Positions 26,222-34,534 of a stretch of 64,000 bases of DNA are shown here, in pieces. The DNA comes from Cyclobacteriaceae bacterium YHN15. GTDB lineage: Bacteria > Bacteroidota > Bacteroidia > Cytophagales > Cyclobacteriaceae. Under the pieces are notes generated by a model. The model was not told where the DNA came from and did not search any database. It was given only the letters and a program-made list of their open reading frames with translations. A program made the translations under genes and the position numbers. Numbering within the stretch: the stretch's first letter is position 1; each line of letters starts with the position of its first letter. The stretch spans positions 62,001 to 126,000 of the forward strand of contig RKQB01000009.1 in the NCBI GenBank assembly GCA_003797895.1. The letters are read 5' to 3'.

Positions 26222-29200
26222 ATGTTGGCAAAAATTTTGAATCTAAAAATGAAAAAAGCCTGGGCCAAAATTGGTTTTTTGTGGATTCCTTTCTTTTTAG
26301 TGTTTTTTTACGGTATACAAACCTTTGCCCAGATAAATGCCAGTAAAGGACTTCCTACTATTACAACTTATTCTCCAAGAGATTATAAAGGCCACAACCA
26401 AATCTGGAGTATTATACAGGATGATAGGGGTTGGATGTATTTTGGTACAAGTGCAGGAATCATCGAATATGATGGTGCCAATTGGAACAAACTCAAATTT
26501 CCAAAATCCTCCATTTCTGTGAGCAACAGAGCATTTTTCAAAGACGAAGAGGGCAAGGTATTTTATGGTGCTTTAGGTGATTTGGGCTATTTTGATCAAG
26601 ACCAAAAAGGAAATACGGTTTTGGTATCTCTCCTTTCTTTTCTCCCTAAAGATGATCAGGTATTCAATGATGTTTGGACCATTCAGAAAGCAGATGGCAA
26701 GGTCTATTTCCAAACGAGAGACGTCATTTTTATTTTTGATTTTAAAAATGGTTATGACAATCCTGAAGTTGAAAAATGGAAACCTGATACTGCTTTCATG
26801 TACACATTTTCCCATAATGGCGTTTACTATGTCCACCAACAGGAATTAGGGCTCTTTAGAATGGTGAACGGAAAACTGGAATTGATGCCTGGGAGTGAGT
26901 TTTTGGGTGCCGAAAGATTACAGGTACTTTTACCTTACGGAAATAAGGATGAATTTGTAGTAGGGATGTTTGCAAGTGGATTCTTTCATTATGATGGACA
27001 GAACTTCAAAAGATTCCAATCTGACGCTTACGAACCTGGGGAAAGCAACAGACTATACAAAAGCATTCCTTTTGGAGAAGATAAATACATTTTGGCGTAT
27101 GCCGGAAAAGGCATTTATATTATAGATAAAAACGGAACCGTCACCAATATATTCAATGTAAGTAATGGCATTCCGGATGATTCAATTTATTCCATTTATT
27201 TGGATAGATCAGGCCAATTATGGACTGGCACAGAAAATGGCTTGGCAAAAATCGATATTTCTTCTCCTCTTAGCAGGTTTATACATTCAAAAACCGCAAA
27301 CACAAATATCCTTTCTCTGAATTCCCTAAATGGGGATCTATATATAGGTACAGCCCTGGAAGTATTGAAACTTGAAAGGGAAACCGGAGTGATTAACAAT
27401 GTACCTGAAGTTCCTTTTTCTCAGATTTTTAAAATGACCGTTGATGGGAATGATTTACTGGTAGCTACAGATGGACTGGTTGCTTTAAGGGGGAATAGCG
27501 TCGTCACCATCAAGGAGTCAATCGGGGGGAATTTCCAACTCCTTGATGTTATTGTCTCTTCAAAATATCCGGATGTGATGTATTGCAGTGGATCAAATGG
27601 GGTTTCTGTTTTTAGCAGAAAGGAAATTATTTCAGGTTCTGGTAGATACGGAAAGTGGGAATACGTGGGTATCATTAGTGGAATTTCAATGGATATTTAC
27701 AATTTGGTAGAGGATGAAGAAGGTGATTTATGGGCCGGAACTCAAGCAGGGGTTGTGTACAGAATCAAAATGGCCAGGACGGCGAGCAATGAAATTGACT
27801 TAAAGAACATTACCGCTGAACTTATTGGTCCGGGTCAAGGCTTAGAGGGTTCTCCTGGCAACGTTGCAAAAGTGAGAAACCAAGCTTATTTTCCGACTGT
27901 AACAGGATTTTTTACATTCAATAAAACTTCTAATCAATTTGAAAAAGATACCATTTTGAGTTTTTCTTCTCAACGGGTGGATATAAGTGTGGAAAATACC
28001 AACCTGTTTGAAGACAACTTAGGAAGGGTATTGATCCTTTTCGGAAATGAGAAAAAACTTGCTATTCCCACCGCAGACGGGGGATACAACATTACGGATT
28101 ATCCGATTAATTTATTTACAGGTGAAGTTATAACCGCATTTTTTTCAGAACCAAACGGTGTCATTTGGTTAGGAACTGAGGAGGGACTGATAAGAATTGA
28201 TGGAGAAGCTTCCTATGGGCAAAAAAAGGAGCTTCCTCTTTACTTTACTCAGATAATTGCAGGAAATGATACCCTTAGCCACAAAGCACAAATCAACGAA
28301 AACGTGATTCCGGAATTGGTTTATGCTAACAATTCTTTGAAGATCGCATTTACCAGTCCCTTTTTTGAACACGAAGATCTTACTGAATACCAAACTTTTT
28401 TAGAGGGATTCGACAAGGATTGGTCATCTTGGGGAAAAAGCACATTCAAAGAATATAATTTCCTTCCTTCCGGAAATTATACATTCCGGGTAAAGGCGAA
28501 AAATATTTATAATGAGGAAAGTGATGAAATCAGCTATTCCTTTAATATACTCTCTCCTTGGTATGCATCAAAATGGGCTTATTTATTTTATTTTATTGCT
28601 ATTGCTTTTCTAGTGTACTTGGTAGATAAATTTCAAAGAAAGCGCCTCTTGGCACGAGAAAGGAATATTGCCAGAGAACGGGAGCTTGCCCATGCCAAGG
28701 AAATTGAAAAAGCATATAATGAGCTGAAAGCGACCCAGCAACAACTTTTACAGCAGGAAAAACTGGCCAGTCTTGGACAGTTAACCGCCGGTATTGCTCA
28801 TGAAATTAAAAACCCTTTAAATTTTGTCAACAACTTCTCAGAACTCAGCTTGGAATACATGGATGAAATAAATGAGCAATTGGAAAAGTTGGAGGACAGT
28901 GAAGTGACCGATGAGGTTAAGGCTCTCCTTGAGGATGTCAAGTACAACCTTCAAAAAATACTCCAACATGGTTCCAGAGCGGATGGTATTGTAAAATCCA
29001 TGTTGATGCATTCACGTGGCGGAAAAGGAATAATGGAACCGACAGACTTAAATGAGTTGGTTAAAGAATATGTCAATCTGGCTTTCCATGGAATGCGTGC
29101 CAATAAAAATCCTATAAATGTCAGCATACAATTGGATTTGGATGAAAAAATTGAAAAAGTCAAACTCAATCCTGAGGACTTCAGCCGTGTAATCCTTAAC

Positions 29201-29569
29201 CTTTGCAAAAATGCTTTTGATGCCATGAGAGATAAGCTGGAAGATACCAAATTAAAATCAGAAGAACTGAAAAAAATTAATAAAGAAGAAAAAGAAATTG
29301 AATCCTATCTTCCCACATTGACCGTTAAAACCGAGGACTTGGGGGATCAGGTTCTTGTTTTAGTGAAAGACAATGGACCCGGCATTGCTGAGGAAAACAA
29401 GGACAAATTATTGATGCCTTTCTTCACGACAAAAAAAGGTACGGAGGGTACAGGGCTTGGTTTGAGCATCACACATGATATTGTCAAAAACCATGAAGGA
29501 ACCCTTCATATTGATTCAAAAGTGGGAGAATTCACCAGTTTCAAAATTATTATTCCTAAAAATATTTAA
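26222..29569 (+). CDS. Two-component propeller sensor histidine kinase (Reg_prop, Y_Y_Y), second copy
   Basis: A 1115-residue kinase with the same plan as the one at 20862-24302: signal sequence ending QTFAQ, propeller repeats (IIQDDRGWMYFGTSAGIIEY, IYLDRSGQLWTGTENGLAKI, FSEPNGVIWLGTEEGLIRI), a Y_Y_Y domain (about 690-770) and one transmembrane helix. Then come a coiled coil, the DHp box LGQLTAGIAHEIKNPLNF and an HATPase_c with NLCKNAFDA and GTGLGLSI. Repeats are more divergent than in the other copy. A second in-frame ATG at 26249 (MKKAWAK) would give a tidier signal peptide. A lone receiver starts 10 bp after its stop codon and a receiver-cyclase follows, so phosphotransfer to these is likely. 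Confidence 0.92.
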   Translation: MLAKILNLKMKKAWAKIGFLWIPFFLVFFYGIQTFAQINASKGLPTITTYSPRDYKGHNQIWSIIQDDRGWMYFGTSAGIIEYDGANWNKLKFPKSSISVSNRAFFKDEEGKVFYGALGDLGYFDQDQKGNTVLVSLLSFLPKDDQVFNDVWTIQKADGKVYFQTRDVIFIFDFKNGYDNPEVEKWKPDTAFMYTFSHNGVYYVHQQELGLFRMVNGKLELMPGSEFLGAERLQVLLPYGNKDEFVVGMFASGFFHYDGQNFKRFQSDAYEPGESNRLYKSIPFGEDKYILAYAGKGIYIIDKNGTVTNIFNVSNGIPDDSIYSIYLDRSGQLWTGTENGLAKIDISSPLSRFIHSKTANTNILSLNSLNGDLYIGTALEVLKLERETGVINNVPEVPFSQIFKMTVDGNDLLVATDGLVALRGNSVVTIKESIGGNFQLLDVIVSSKYPDVMYCSGSNGVSVFSRKEIISGSGRYGKWEYVGIISGISMDIYNLVEDEEGDLWAGTQAGVVYRIKMARTASNEIDLKNITAELIGPGQGLEGSPGNVAKVRNQAYFPTVTGFFTFNKTSNQFEKDTILSFSSQRVDISVENTNLFEDNLGRVLILFGNEKKLAIPTADGGYNITDYPINLFTGEVITAFFSEPNGVIWLGTEEGLIRIDGEASYGQKKELPLYFTQIIAGNDTLSHKAQINENVIPELVYANNSLKIAFTSPFFEHEDLTEYQTFLEGFDKDWSSWGKSTFKEYNFLPSGNYTFRVKAKNIYNEESDEISYSFNILSPWYASKWAYLFYFIAIAFLVYLVDKFQRKRLLARERNIARERELAHAKEIEKAYNELKATQQQLLQQEKLASLGQLTAGIAHEIKNPLNFVNNFSELSLEYMDEINEQLEKLEDSEVTDEVKALLEDVKYNLQKILQHGSRADGIVKSMLMHSRGGKGIMEPTDLNELVKEYVNLAFHGMRANKNPINVSIQLDLDEKIEKVKLNPEDFSRVILNLCKNAFDAMRDKLEDTKLKSEELKKINKEEKEIESYLPTLTVKTEDLGDQVLVLVKDNGPGIAEENKDKLLMPFFTTKKGTEGTGLGLSITHDIVKNHEGTLHIDSKVGEFTSFKIIIPKNI

Positions 29570-29579
29570 AAAAATTATT

Positions 29580-29954
29580 ATGAAAATTCTAATTGTGGAT
29601 GACGAAAGGGATGTTGAAATGCTTTTTCGTCAAAAATTCAGAAAAGAAATGAGAAATGGGGACCTCGAACTGGTTTTTGCTTTTTCAGGGTCTGAAGCAT
29701 TGGACATTTTGCGTGAATCTGACCCTCCAAATGTGGTATATGTCTTTTCTGATATCAATATGCCGGGAATGACCGGTCTGGAGCTACTGGATAAAATTAA
29801 AGAGCGTTTCCCTCAAATCAATGTAAGCATGATTTCTGCATATGGTGACAGTGAAAACTACGACAAAGCAATCAATTCCGGTGCAAAAGAATTCTTTACA
29901 AAACCGATTGATTTTGAATCATTGAAAAAAGAAATAAAAGAATTATTAAATTGA
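29580..29954 (+). CDS. Stand-alone receiver (CheY-like) response regulator
   Basis: A 124-residue single-domain receiver. It has the acidic pocket (VDDE at 7-10), phospho-acceptor D58 in FSDINMPG, the conserved Ser in MISAYGD, and the Lys in FFTKPID. No output domain follows, so it must act by protein contact or relay phosphate. It begins 10 bp after the kinase stop codon, and the true start is the ATG at 29580 rather than an in-frame ATG inside the kinase gene. It is paralogous to the receiver half of the next gene (RQKFRKEMR versus KQKFRQKIR after the first strand). Confidence 0.93.
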   Translation: MKILIVDDERDVEMLFRQKFRKEMRNGDLELVFAFSGSEALDILRESDPPNVVYVFSDINMPGMTGLELLDKIKERFPQINVSMISAYGDSENYDKAINSGAKEFFTKPIDFESLKKEIKELLN

Positions 29955-29975
29955 AACAGATTTATTTTTAAAAAA

Positions 29976-31016
29976 ATGGCAAAAATACTGGTAGTTGACG
30001 ATGAGGAAGATTTAGAAGTTCTGATTAAGCAAAAATTTAGGCAAAAAATCAGGCAACAGGAATATGAATTCGTTTTTGCTATTAATGGAAGGCATGCTCT
30101 TGAACAATTGGATTTAAATCCTGATGTGGATGTGGTTCTAAGTGATATTAATATGCCGGAGATGGATGGCTTAACTTTATTGAGTAAATTAAGCGAAAAG
30201 AATACTTTACTAAAATCAGTCATCGTTTCTGCCTATGGGGATATGGATAATATCAGAACAGCCATGAACAGAGGTGCATATGACTTTGTCACCAAACCCG
30301 TAAATTTCTCGGATCTTGAAATCACCATAGAGAGAACCCTAAAACATGTGGAAATGATCAGGGAAACATTCAAAGCAGTGAAGGAAAACAATATCCTTAA
30401 AATGTATGTCGATGAAACTGTTTTGAATTTCATGGGAGGCAAGGAAATTGAAAACGCCCTTTCCCATAATGAAATCATAGAAGGTACAGTAGCCTTCATA
30501 GATATATGTGGTTTTACTACAATTTCTGAAAATGAGCCTGCTGATAAAGTGGTTTCCATGCTCAATACCTATTTTGACATCATGGTTCAGGAAATCATTC
30601 AGGAAAAAGGGGTTGTGGATAAGTTTCTGGGCGATGCAGTAATGGCAACTTTCAAAGGGGAATTCCATTTGGACAGGGCTATAGATGCATGCCTGTCCAT
30701 AAAAAAGAAAATTCATCAGGATGTTGTTGGATTGGATGCAGGAACTTTCACACCTGACGTGTCAATAGGCATCAATACCGGTGACATGGTCTGGGGTAAT
30801 ATTGGTTCCTCCACTCTGAAAAGAATGGATTATACAGTGATTGGTGATACGGTAAATGTTGCCGCAAGATTACAGGCTGCTGCAGGTAAAAATCAGATAT
30901 TGATTTCTGAAAATTGCTACAACATTGTAAACGAGTCTTTTAAAATCAAAGAAGTAGGTCTACTAGAATTAAAAAACAAACAAAAACCAGTCAAAGCATA
31001 TGAGGTGTTGGAATAA
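29976..31016 (+). CDS. Receiver-class III adenylate cyclase fusion
   Basis: A 346-residue response regulator with a cyclase output. The receiver (1-125) has D57 in VLSDINMPEMDG and the Lys in FVTKPVN. The class III cyclase domain (about 165-340) has both metal Asps, D176 in AFIDICGF and D220 in FLGDAVMA, the purine-site Lys K216, and the catalytic Asn and Arg in DTVNVAARL (N294, R298). The second purine-site residue is Thr (T287 in MDYTVIGD) instead of Asp, the Lys-Thr pattern of class IIIb adenylate cyclases. It is therefore likely to be active and to make cAMP when phosphorylated. It follows the receiver gene by 21 bp. Confidence 0.93.
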   Translation: MAKILVVDDEEDLEVLIKQKFRQKIRQQEYEFVFAINGRHALEQLDLNPDVDVVLSDINMPEMDGLTLLSKLSEKNTLLKSVIVSAYGDMDNIRTAMNRGAYDFVTKPVNFSDLEITIERTLKHVEMIRETFKAVKENNILKMYVDETVLNFMGGKEIENALSHNEIIEGTVAFIDICGFTTISENEPADKVVSMLNTYFDIMVQEIIQEKGVVDKFLGDAVMATFKGEFHLDRAIDACLSIKKKIHQDVVGLDAGTFTPDVSIGINTGDMVWGNIGSSTLKRMDYTVIGDTVNVAARLQAAAGKNQILISENCYNIVNESFKIKEVGLLELKNKQKPVKAYEVLE

Positions 31017-31244
31017 AAAATATTTTTTAGTTAATTGACTGCTTTGAATCTTGTTAAGATATTATGAAAGAGATTAAAATAAGGGGTTTCAGCCCGCCTT
31101 TTTCACTGATAAATTACTTGTTCATGTTTTCATAAGGCTTCTTTACAAAGACAATACAATTCAAACCAAAAAAGCACCCAAATCTATAGCCCTTATCATG
31201 TTCAGATTTTCAATATTTCTTTTCTCTTCATTTGAAATCTAAAA

Positions 31245-31832
31245 ATGGAAGCACACAACCAAATTTATGAAACCTTCATTTCCAAGCTTGAGCAGGAATT
31301 ACCTACTCATTACTCTTATCATACTGCGGACCATACCAAATACGTAATCGATAAAGCTATTCTAATAGGAAAAGAGGAAAAAATCCAAGATTATGATATG
31401 GAGTTATTGAAGATTGCCGCACTTTTCCATGATATGGGTTTTTTGAAAAGTAGGGACAATCATGAAGAAGTGAGTTGTGAAATGGCTAGCCAAGAACTCC
31501 CTTCCTGGAATTTCAATAGTCATGAAATTTCCCAAATCTGTGGAATGATCAGAGCTACAAAAATCCCGCAAAAGCCAATCACCTTACTCGATAAGATATT
31601 GGCAGATGCTGACCTTGAATATCTTGGGACTGATTTGTATGATATAGGCGCCTCAAGACTTTACAAAGAATTGATTTATTTCAACCCTGACCTCCCAGAA
31701 AAAGAATGGCTTGAAATTCAGGTTAATTTCTTAAATTCCCACCATTATCATACCGATTTTTGTATCAATAACCGGGAATCCAAAAAACAAGAACATTTGA
31801 AAAGGTTAAAAGGGCAACTCATTGAGCTTTGA
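31245..31832 (+). CDS. HD-domain metal-dependent phosphohydrolase
   Basis: A 195-residue cytoplasmic protein with the HD superfamily ligands in order: the first His in YHTADHTKYV, the HD pair in ALFHDMGFL, the middle His in NHEEVSCEMA and the late Asp in LADADLEYLG. Such proteins cleave phosphoester bonds of nucleotides or cyclic nucleotides; the substrate is not known. It is 228 bp downstream of the adenylate cyclase gene on the same strand. A role in turning over the cyclic nucleotide is attractive but not shown. It converges on the exonuclease gene with only 10 bp between stop codons. Confidence 0.87.
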   Translation: MEAHNQIYETFISKLEQELPTHYSYHTADHTKYVIDKAILIGKEEKIQDYDMELLKIAALFHDMGFLKSRDNHEEVSCEMASQELPSWNFNSHEISQICGMIRATKIPQKPITLLDKILADADLEYLGTDLYDIGASRLYKELIYFNPDLPEKEWLEIQVNFLNSHHYHTDFCINNRESKKQEHLKRLKGQLIEL

Positions 31833-31842
31833 CCCAAGCCAA

Positions 31843-32523
31843 TTATAATTTCCGAAATAATCCCCCAAAATCATTTATCCCTTTTTTTTCAGCAACTTTT
31901 AACAACTTCATCAATAATTGGGCAGTTAAAAACGCGTCCCCAGCCGCAGTATGTCTGTCATCCAATGCTATCCCATACCGCTCACAAAGATTATCCAAGG
32001 CATATTCACCTGGTTTGGCCATGGAAAAATCAAAATGAGGCCCTTTTTCCAATCGAATCGCTAAATATTGGGTATCCAAAACCGGATTTAACATTTTTTT
32101 TAACCCAAATGACTTAAGTGTTTTTTCCAACATCATCAGATCAAATCCAATATGATGGCCTACTATAATATCTGAAGAAATATAATCCAACACCGCTTTC
32201 CCAAAATCCTTCAAAGGGATACTTTTTATTGGATAAATGATTTCATGAACTTTTATACTTTCCCGATTTTGGATTTGAAAATCTAAATACAGTTCTCTGG
32301 TACTTTGTAGGTTCATACTGTAGTTACTGACTTTTATACCCCCAAATGAAATGATAAAATCCTTTTGAGCATCCAAGCCCGTAGTCTCAGTATCAATCAC
32401 CACAAAATTAAGTTGGCGTATTGGACGAATTGAAGGAATTTTTATTTCGAATAACCTTTCATACTCCTGGACAAATGCAGATTTGGGGGCTTTGTCTTTA
32501 CGGAAAAAATCAAATATTCTCAT
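31843..32523 (-). CDS. DEDDh 3'-5' exonuclease (DnaQ/PolC epsilon-like)
   Basis: A 226-residue exonuclease-fold protein with Exo I VIDTETTGL, Exo II VGHHIGFDLMML and Exo III RHTAAGDAFLTA, giving the full D-E-D-D-h set. It is not fused to a polymerase or GIY-YIG domain. The start is the ATG at 32523 (MRIFDFF), one base beyond the stop of the upstream CNB-CBS-nucleotidyltransferase gene. That pair of genes is also found together in Proteobacteria next to acetate-type symporters (general knowledge). A role removing a nucleotide added by the partner, rather than DNA proofreading, is a hypothesis. It is the last gene of the acetate cluster. Confidence 0.9.
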   Translation of the reverse strand: MRIFDFFRKDKAPKSAFVQEYERLFEIKIPSIRPIRQLNFVVIDTETTGLDAQKDFIISFGGIKVSNYSMNLQSTRELYLDFQIQNRESIKVHEIIYPIKSIPLKDFGKAVLDYISSDIIVGHHIGFDLMMLEKTLKSFGLKKMLNPVLDTQYLAIRLEKGPHFDFSMAKPGEYALDNLCERYGIALDDRHTAAGDAFLTAQLLMKLLKVAEKKGINDFGGLFRKL

Positions 32524-32524
32524 A

Positions 32525-34471
32525 TCAACTTCCAAAATAATCTAATTGGAACCTGACCCTGATAATTTTTTGCAACTCATCTATAGGTGCAAAAGCATTT
32601 TTTAACAATTGCCGTTGGATCTTGCCTAATTTTTCGGGTTGAATATACCTTCCTGAATTACCTTCATTTAAGCCTTCAATTGCCCGTATCCTCATTAAAA
32701 TTTCGTAGGCTTTTCCTGCTTCCAGCATCAATTCCTTGTAATTGGGTTCCAAATCCGAGAGTCTTTCAAAACGCTTGAATGTATTGTTTATCCCAATAAC
32801 CTGATGACTCAAAACCAATAACCGGCCAATATCCGCCAAAGGCATCATTGCCCTGAGTTTGATGTCAAATTTATCCTTCTGTTCTCCGGATTTTTCAACG
32901 ATGAAATTTCTGAAAAAACCCAAAGGGGCAGGGTTCAATAAGGCATTTTTGGCCAGAAAGTTCAGGAAAATTGTTTTGCCTGATATCTCGTTGTAAATAT
33001 GCTCTGTCAGTTCCTCAGATAATCCTTTATATCCAATTATTGGCCTGAAATCAAAAAAAATGGTTGCATTCATCAAAGCTTGTTGGTTAGGGCTATGAAT
33101 CCAATCGGAAAAAAGTTTTTTCCATTCAGAAACCGGTTGACAATACTTCCGGTTATTGGCCATTATTTCTGCCGGACATGCTTCAAACCCACATGCCAAT
33201 AAAATTTCAATTACCTCTTGGGCAATTAATAACATATAATCTTGGGTATCCTTTATTTTTGACAATGGGACATCCTCAAATACGATGGCATTATCCAAGT
33301 CGGTTCTAAGTAATTGTTCTTCTCTTCCCTCACTTCCCAAAGACATAAAACAAAATTTTACCTGTGAGGCTTCAGGGTAATTTTCATCATGTTTATTTTT
33401 TGCTATTTCAACAGCCCTTTTGATTATGATATCATTGATTTCTGAGATGATGTTTGCCACAAAGTCCATAGCCACCTCATTCTCCAGATAATAGGCCAAT
33501 AACTTTTCAGCCCTATCTCTTAGTTTAGACATCTCAGACACATCCCAGGTATTTAACAAAGCGTTGATCAGGACAGCTGGACTATTGCCTTGGGAGAGTA
33601 AAATATCATGATCTGAAAGTATCCCGGTTACAGGGCTATCCGGCGTACCATCTTCTGTAAAAATAAGGTGATGCAATCTGTTTTTGATCATAGTAAGGTA
33701 AAGATCAGGAAAACTTGCTTCCTTGCTTTTTGTCTGCACCGGAGAGGTCATCAGTTCATCCACGGGTGTATCATAACTTTTTTGCTTTGCAAGTAGCCGA
33801 TTTCTGAGATCTTTATCCGTTATAATGCCTAAAGGTTGATTCTTATTATTTACGATCACAATGGAACCAACCTCATTCTTGGCCATCAAGGCGGCTGCTT
33901 CTTTTACCAAGGTGCCCTGTGGGCAGGTCAACACTTGAACAGAATAGGTGAAATCCGATTGCCCGGTGAAAATCAAAAGGCCATTATCCTGGGATGCGTC
34001 TTTAATCAGCGCCCTTGCCTTTTGGGATTGGGATAAATCCGATCTGACAACAACCTGTCCTGAAGCAAACCCAGCAGCGAAATATAGCGCCACCTTATTA
34101 TTCTCCTGTAATATCTTTTCGAAAATGGCAACTGGGACCGCATAAATCAAACTATCTTCCTTGGCCAATGCACTCAATATATAGGGTCTCTTTCCCAATA
34201 GAGCTAAAACCCCAAAAACATCCCCTTCATCACAAACCTCCACAATTCTATCATGTCCCTCTTTCATCTCCAATAATTGAACCGAGCCTTCTTTGAGAAT
34301 AAAAAAGAAGTTTTGTGCCGGATCCCCTTGTTCAAACAGGAATTCATGTTGCCCATAGAATCTAACCTCAACTCCCTTTGCAACAAGTTCAAGGGATTCA
34401 TCACTCAAAAATGTAAAAGGGGGGTAGCGTTTAAGAAACTCTTTGACCCTATTGACTATGACATTTGACAT
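32525..34471 (-). CDS. CNB-CBS-DUF294 putative nucleotidyltransferase
   Basis: A 648-residue protein. An N-terminal cyclic-nucleotide-binding fold (about 15-130) has FGVLALLGKRP where active sites read FGE(I/L)AL, so the Glu is lost and binding of cNMP is doubtful. Two CBS repeats (about 175-295) include VGSIVIVNNKNQPLGIITDK. The DUF294 nucleotidyltransferase domain (about 340-480) has the GlnD-like active site GSEGREEQLLRTDLDN, with the metal-binding D-x-D intact. A helical DUF294_C domain closes it. It probably transfers a nucleotide to a protein or RNA in response to adenylate binding at the CBS pair. It lies between acs and the exonuclease. Confidence 0.88.
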   Translation of the reverse strand: MSNVIVNRVKEFLKRYPPFTFLSDESLELVAKGVEVRFYGQHEFLFEQGDPAQNFFFILKEGSVQLLEMKEGHDRIVEVCDEGDVFGVLALLGKRPYILSALAKEDSLIYAVPVAIFEKILQENNKVALYFAAGFASGQVVVRSDLSQSQKARALIKDASQDNGLLIFTGQSDFTYSVQVLTCPQGTLVKEAAALMAKNEVGSIVIVNNKNQPLGIITDKDLRNRLLAKQKSYDTPVDELMTSPVQTKSKEASFPDLYLTMIKNRLHHLIFTEDGTPDSPVTGILSDHDILLSQGNSPAVLINALLNTWDVSEMSKLRDRAEKLLAYYLENEVAMDFVANIISEINDIIIKRAVEIAKNKHDENYPEASQVKFCFMSLGSEGREEQLLRTDLDNAIVFEDVPLSKIKDTQDYMLLIAQEVIEILLACGFEACPAEIMANNRKYCQPVSEWKKLFSDWIHSPNQQALMNATIFFDFRPIIGYKGLSEELTEHIYNEISGKTIFLNFLAKNALLNPAPLGFFRNFIVEKSGEQKDKFDIKLRAMMPLADIGRLLVLSHQVIGINNTFKRFERLSDLEPNYKELMLEAGKAYEILMRIRAIEGLNEGNSGRYIQPEKLGKIQRQLLKNAFAPIDELQKIIRVRFQLDYFGS

Positions 34472-34488
34472 CTTGGATTTCGGATGTT

Positions 34489-34524
34489 GGATTTCGGAAG
34501 GGGGTTTACTTCCTCCCGAAATCC
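34489..34524. repeat. Inverted repeat between acs and the CNB-CBS gene
   Basis: GGATTTCGG (34489-34497) and CCGAAATCC (34516-34524) form a 9-bp stem. A further direct copy, TTGGATTTCGG, lies at 34474-34484. In the minus-strand transcript the stem stands 10 nt after the acs stop codon and 17 nt before the next start, so it may protect the upstream message or attenuate the downstream genes. It resembles degenerate repeats in other intergenic regions of this window. Confidence 0.5.
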
Positions 34525-34534
34525 AAAGTAAATT

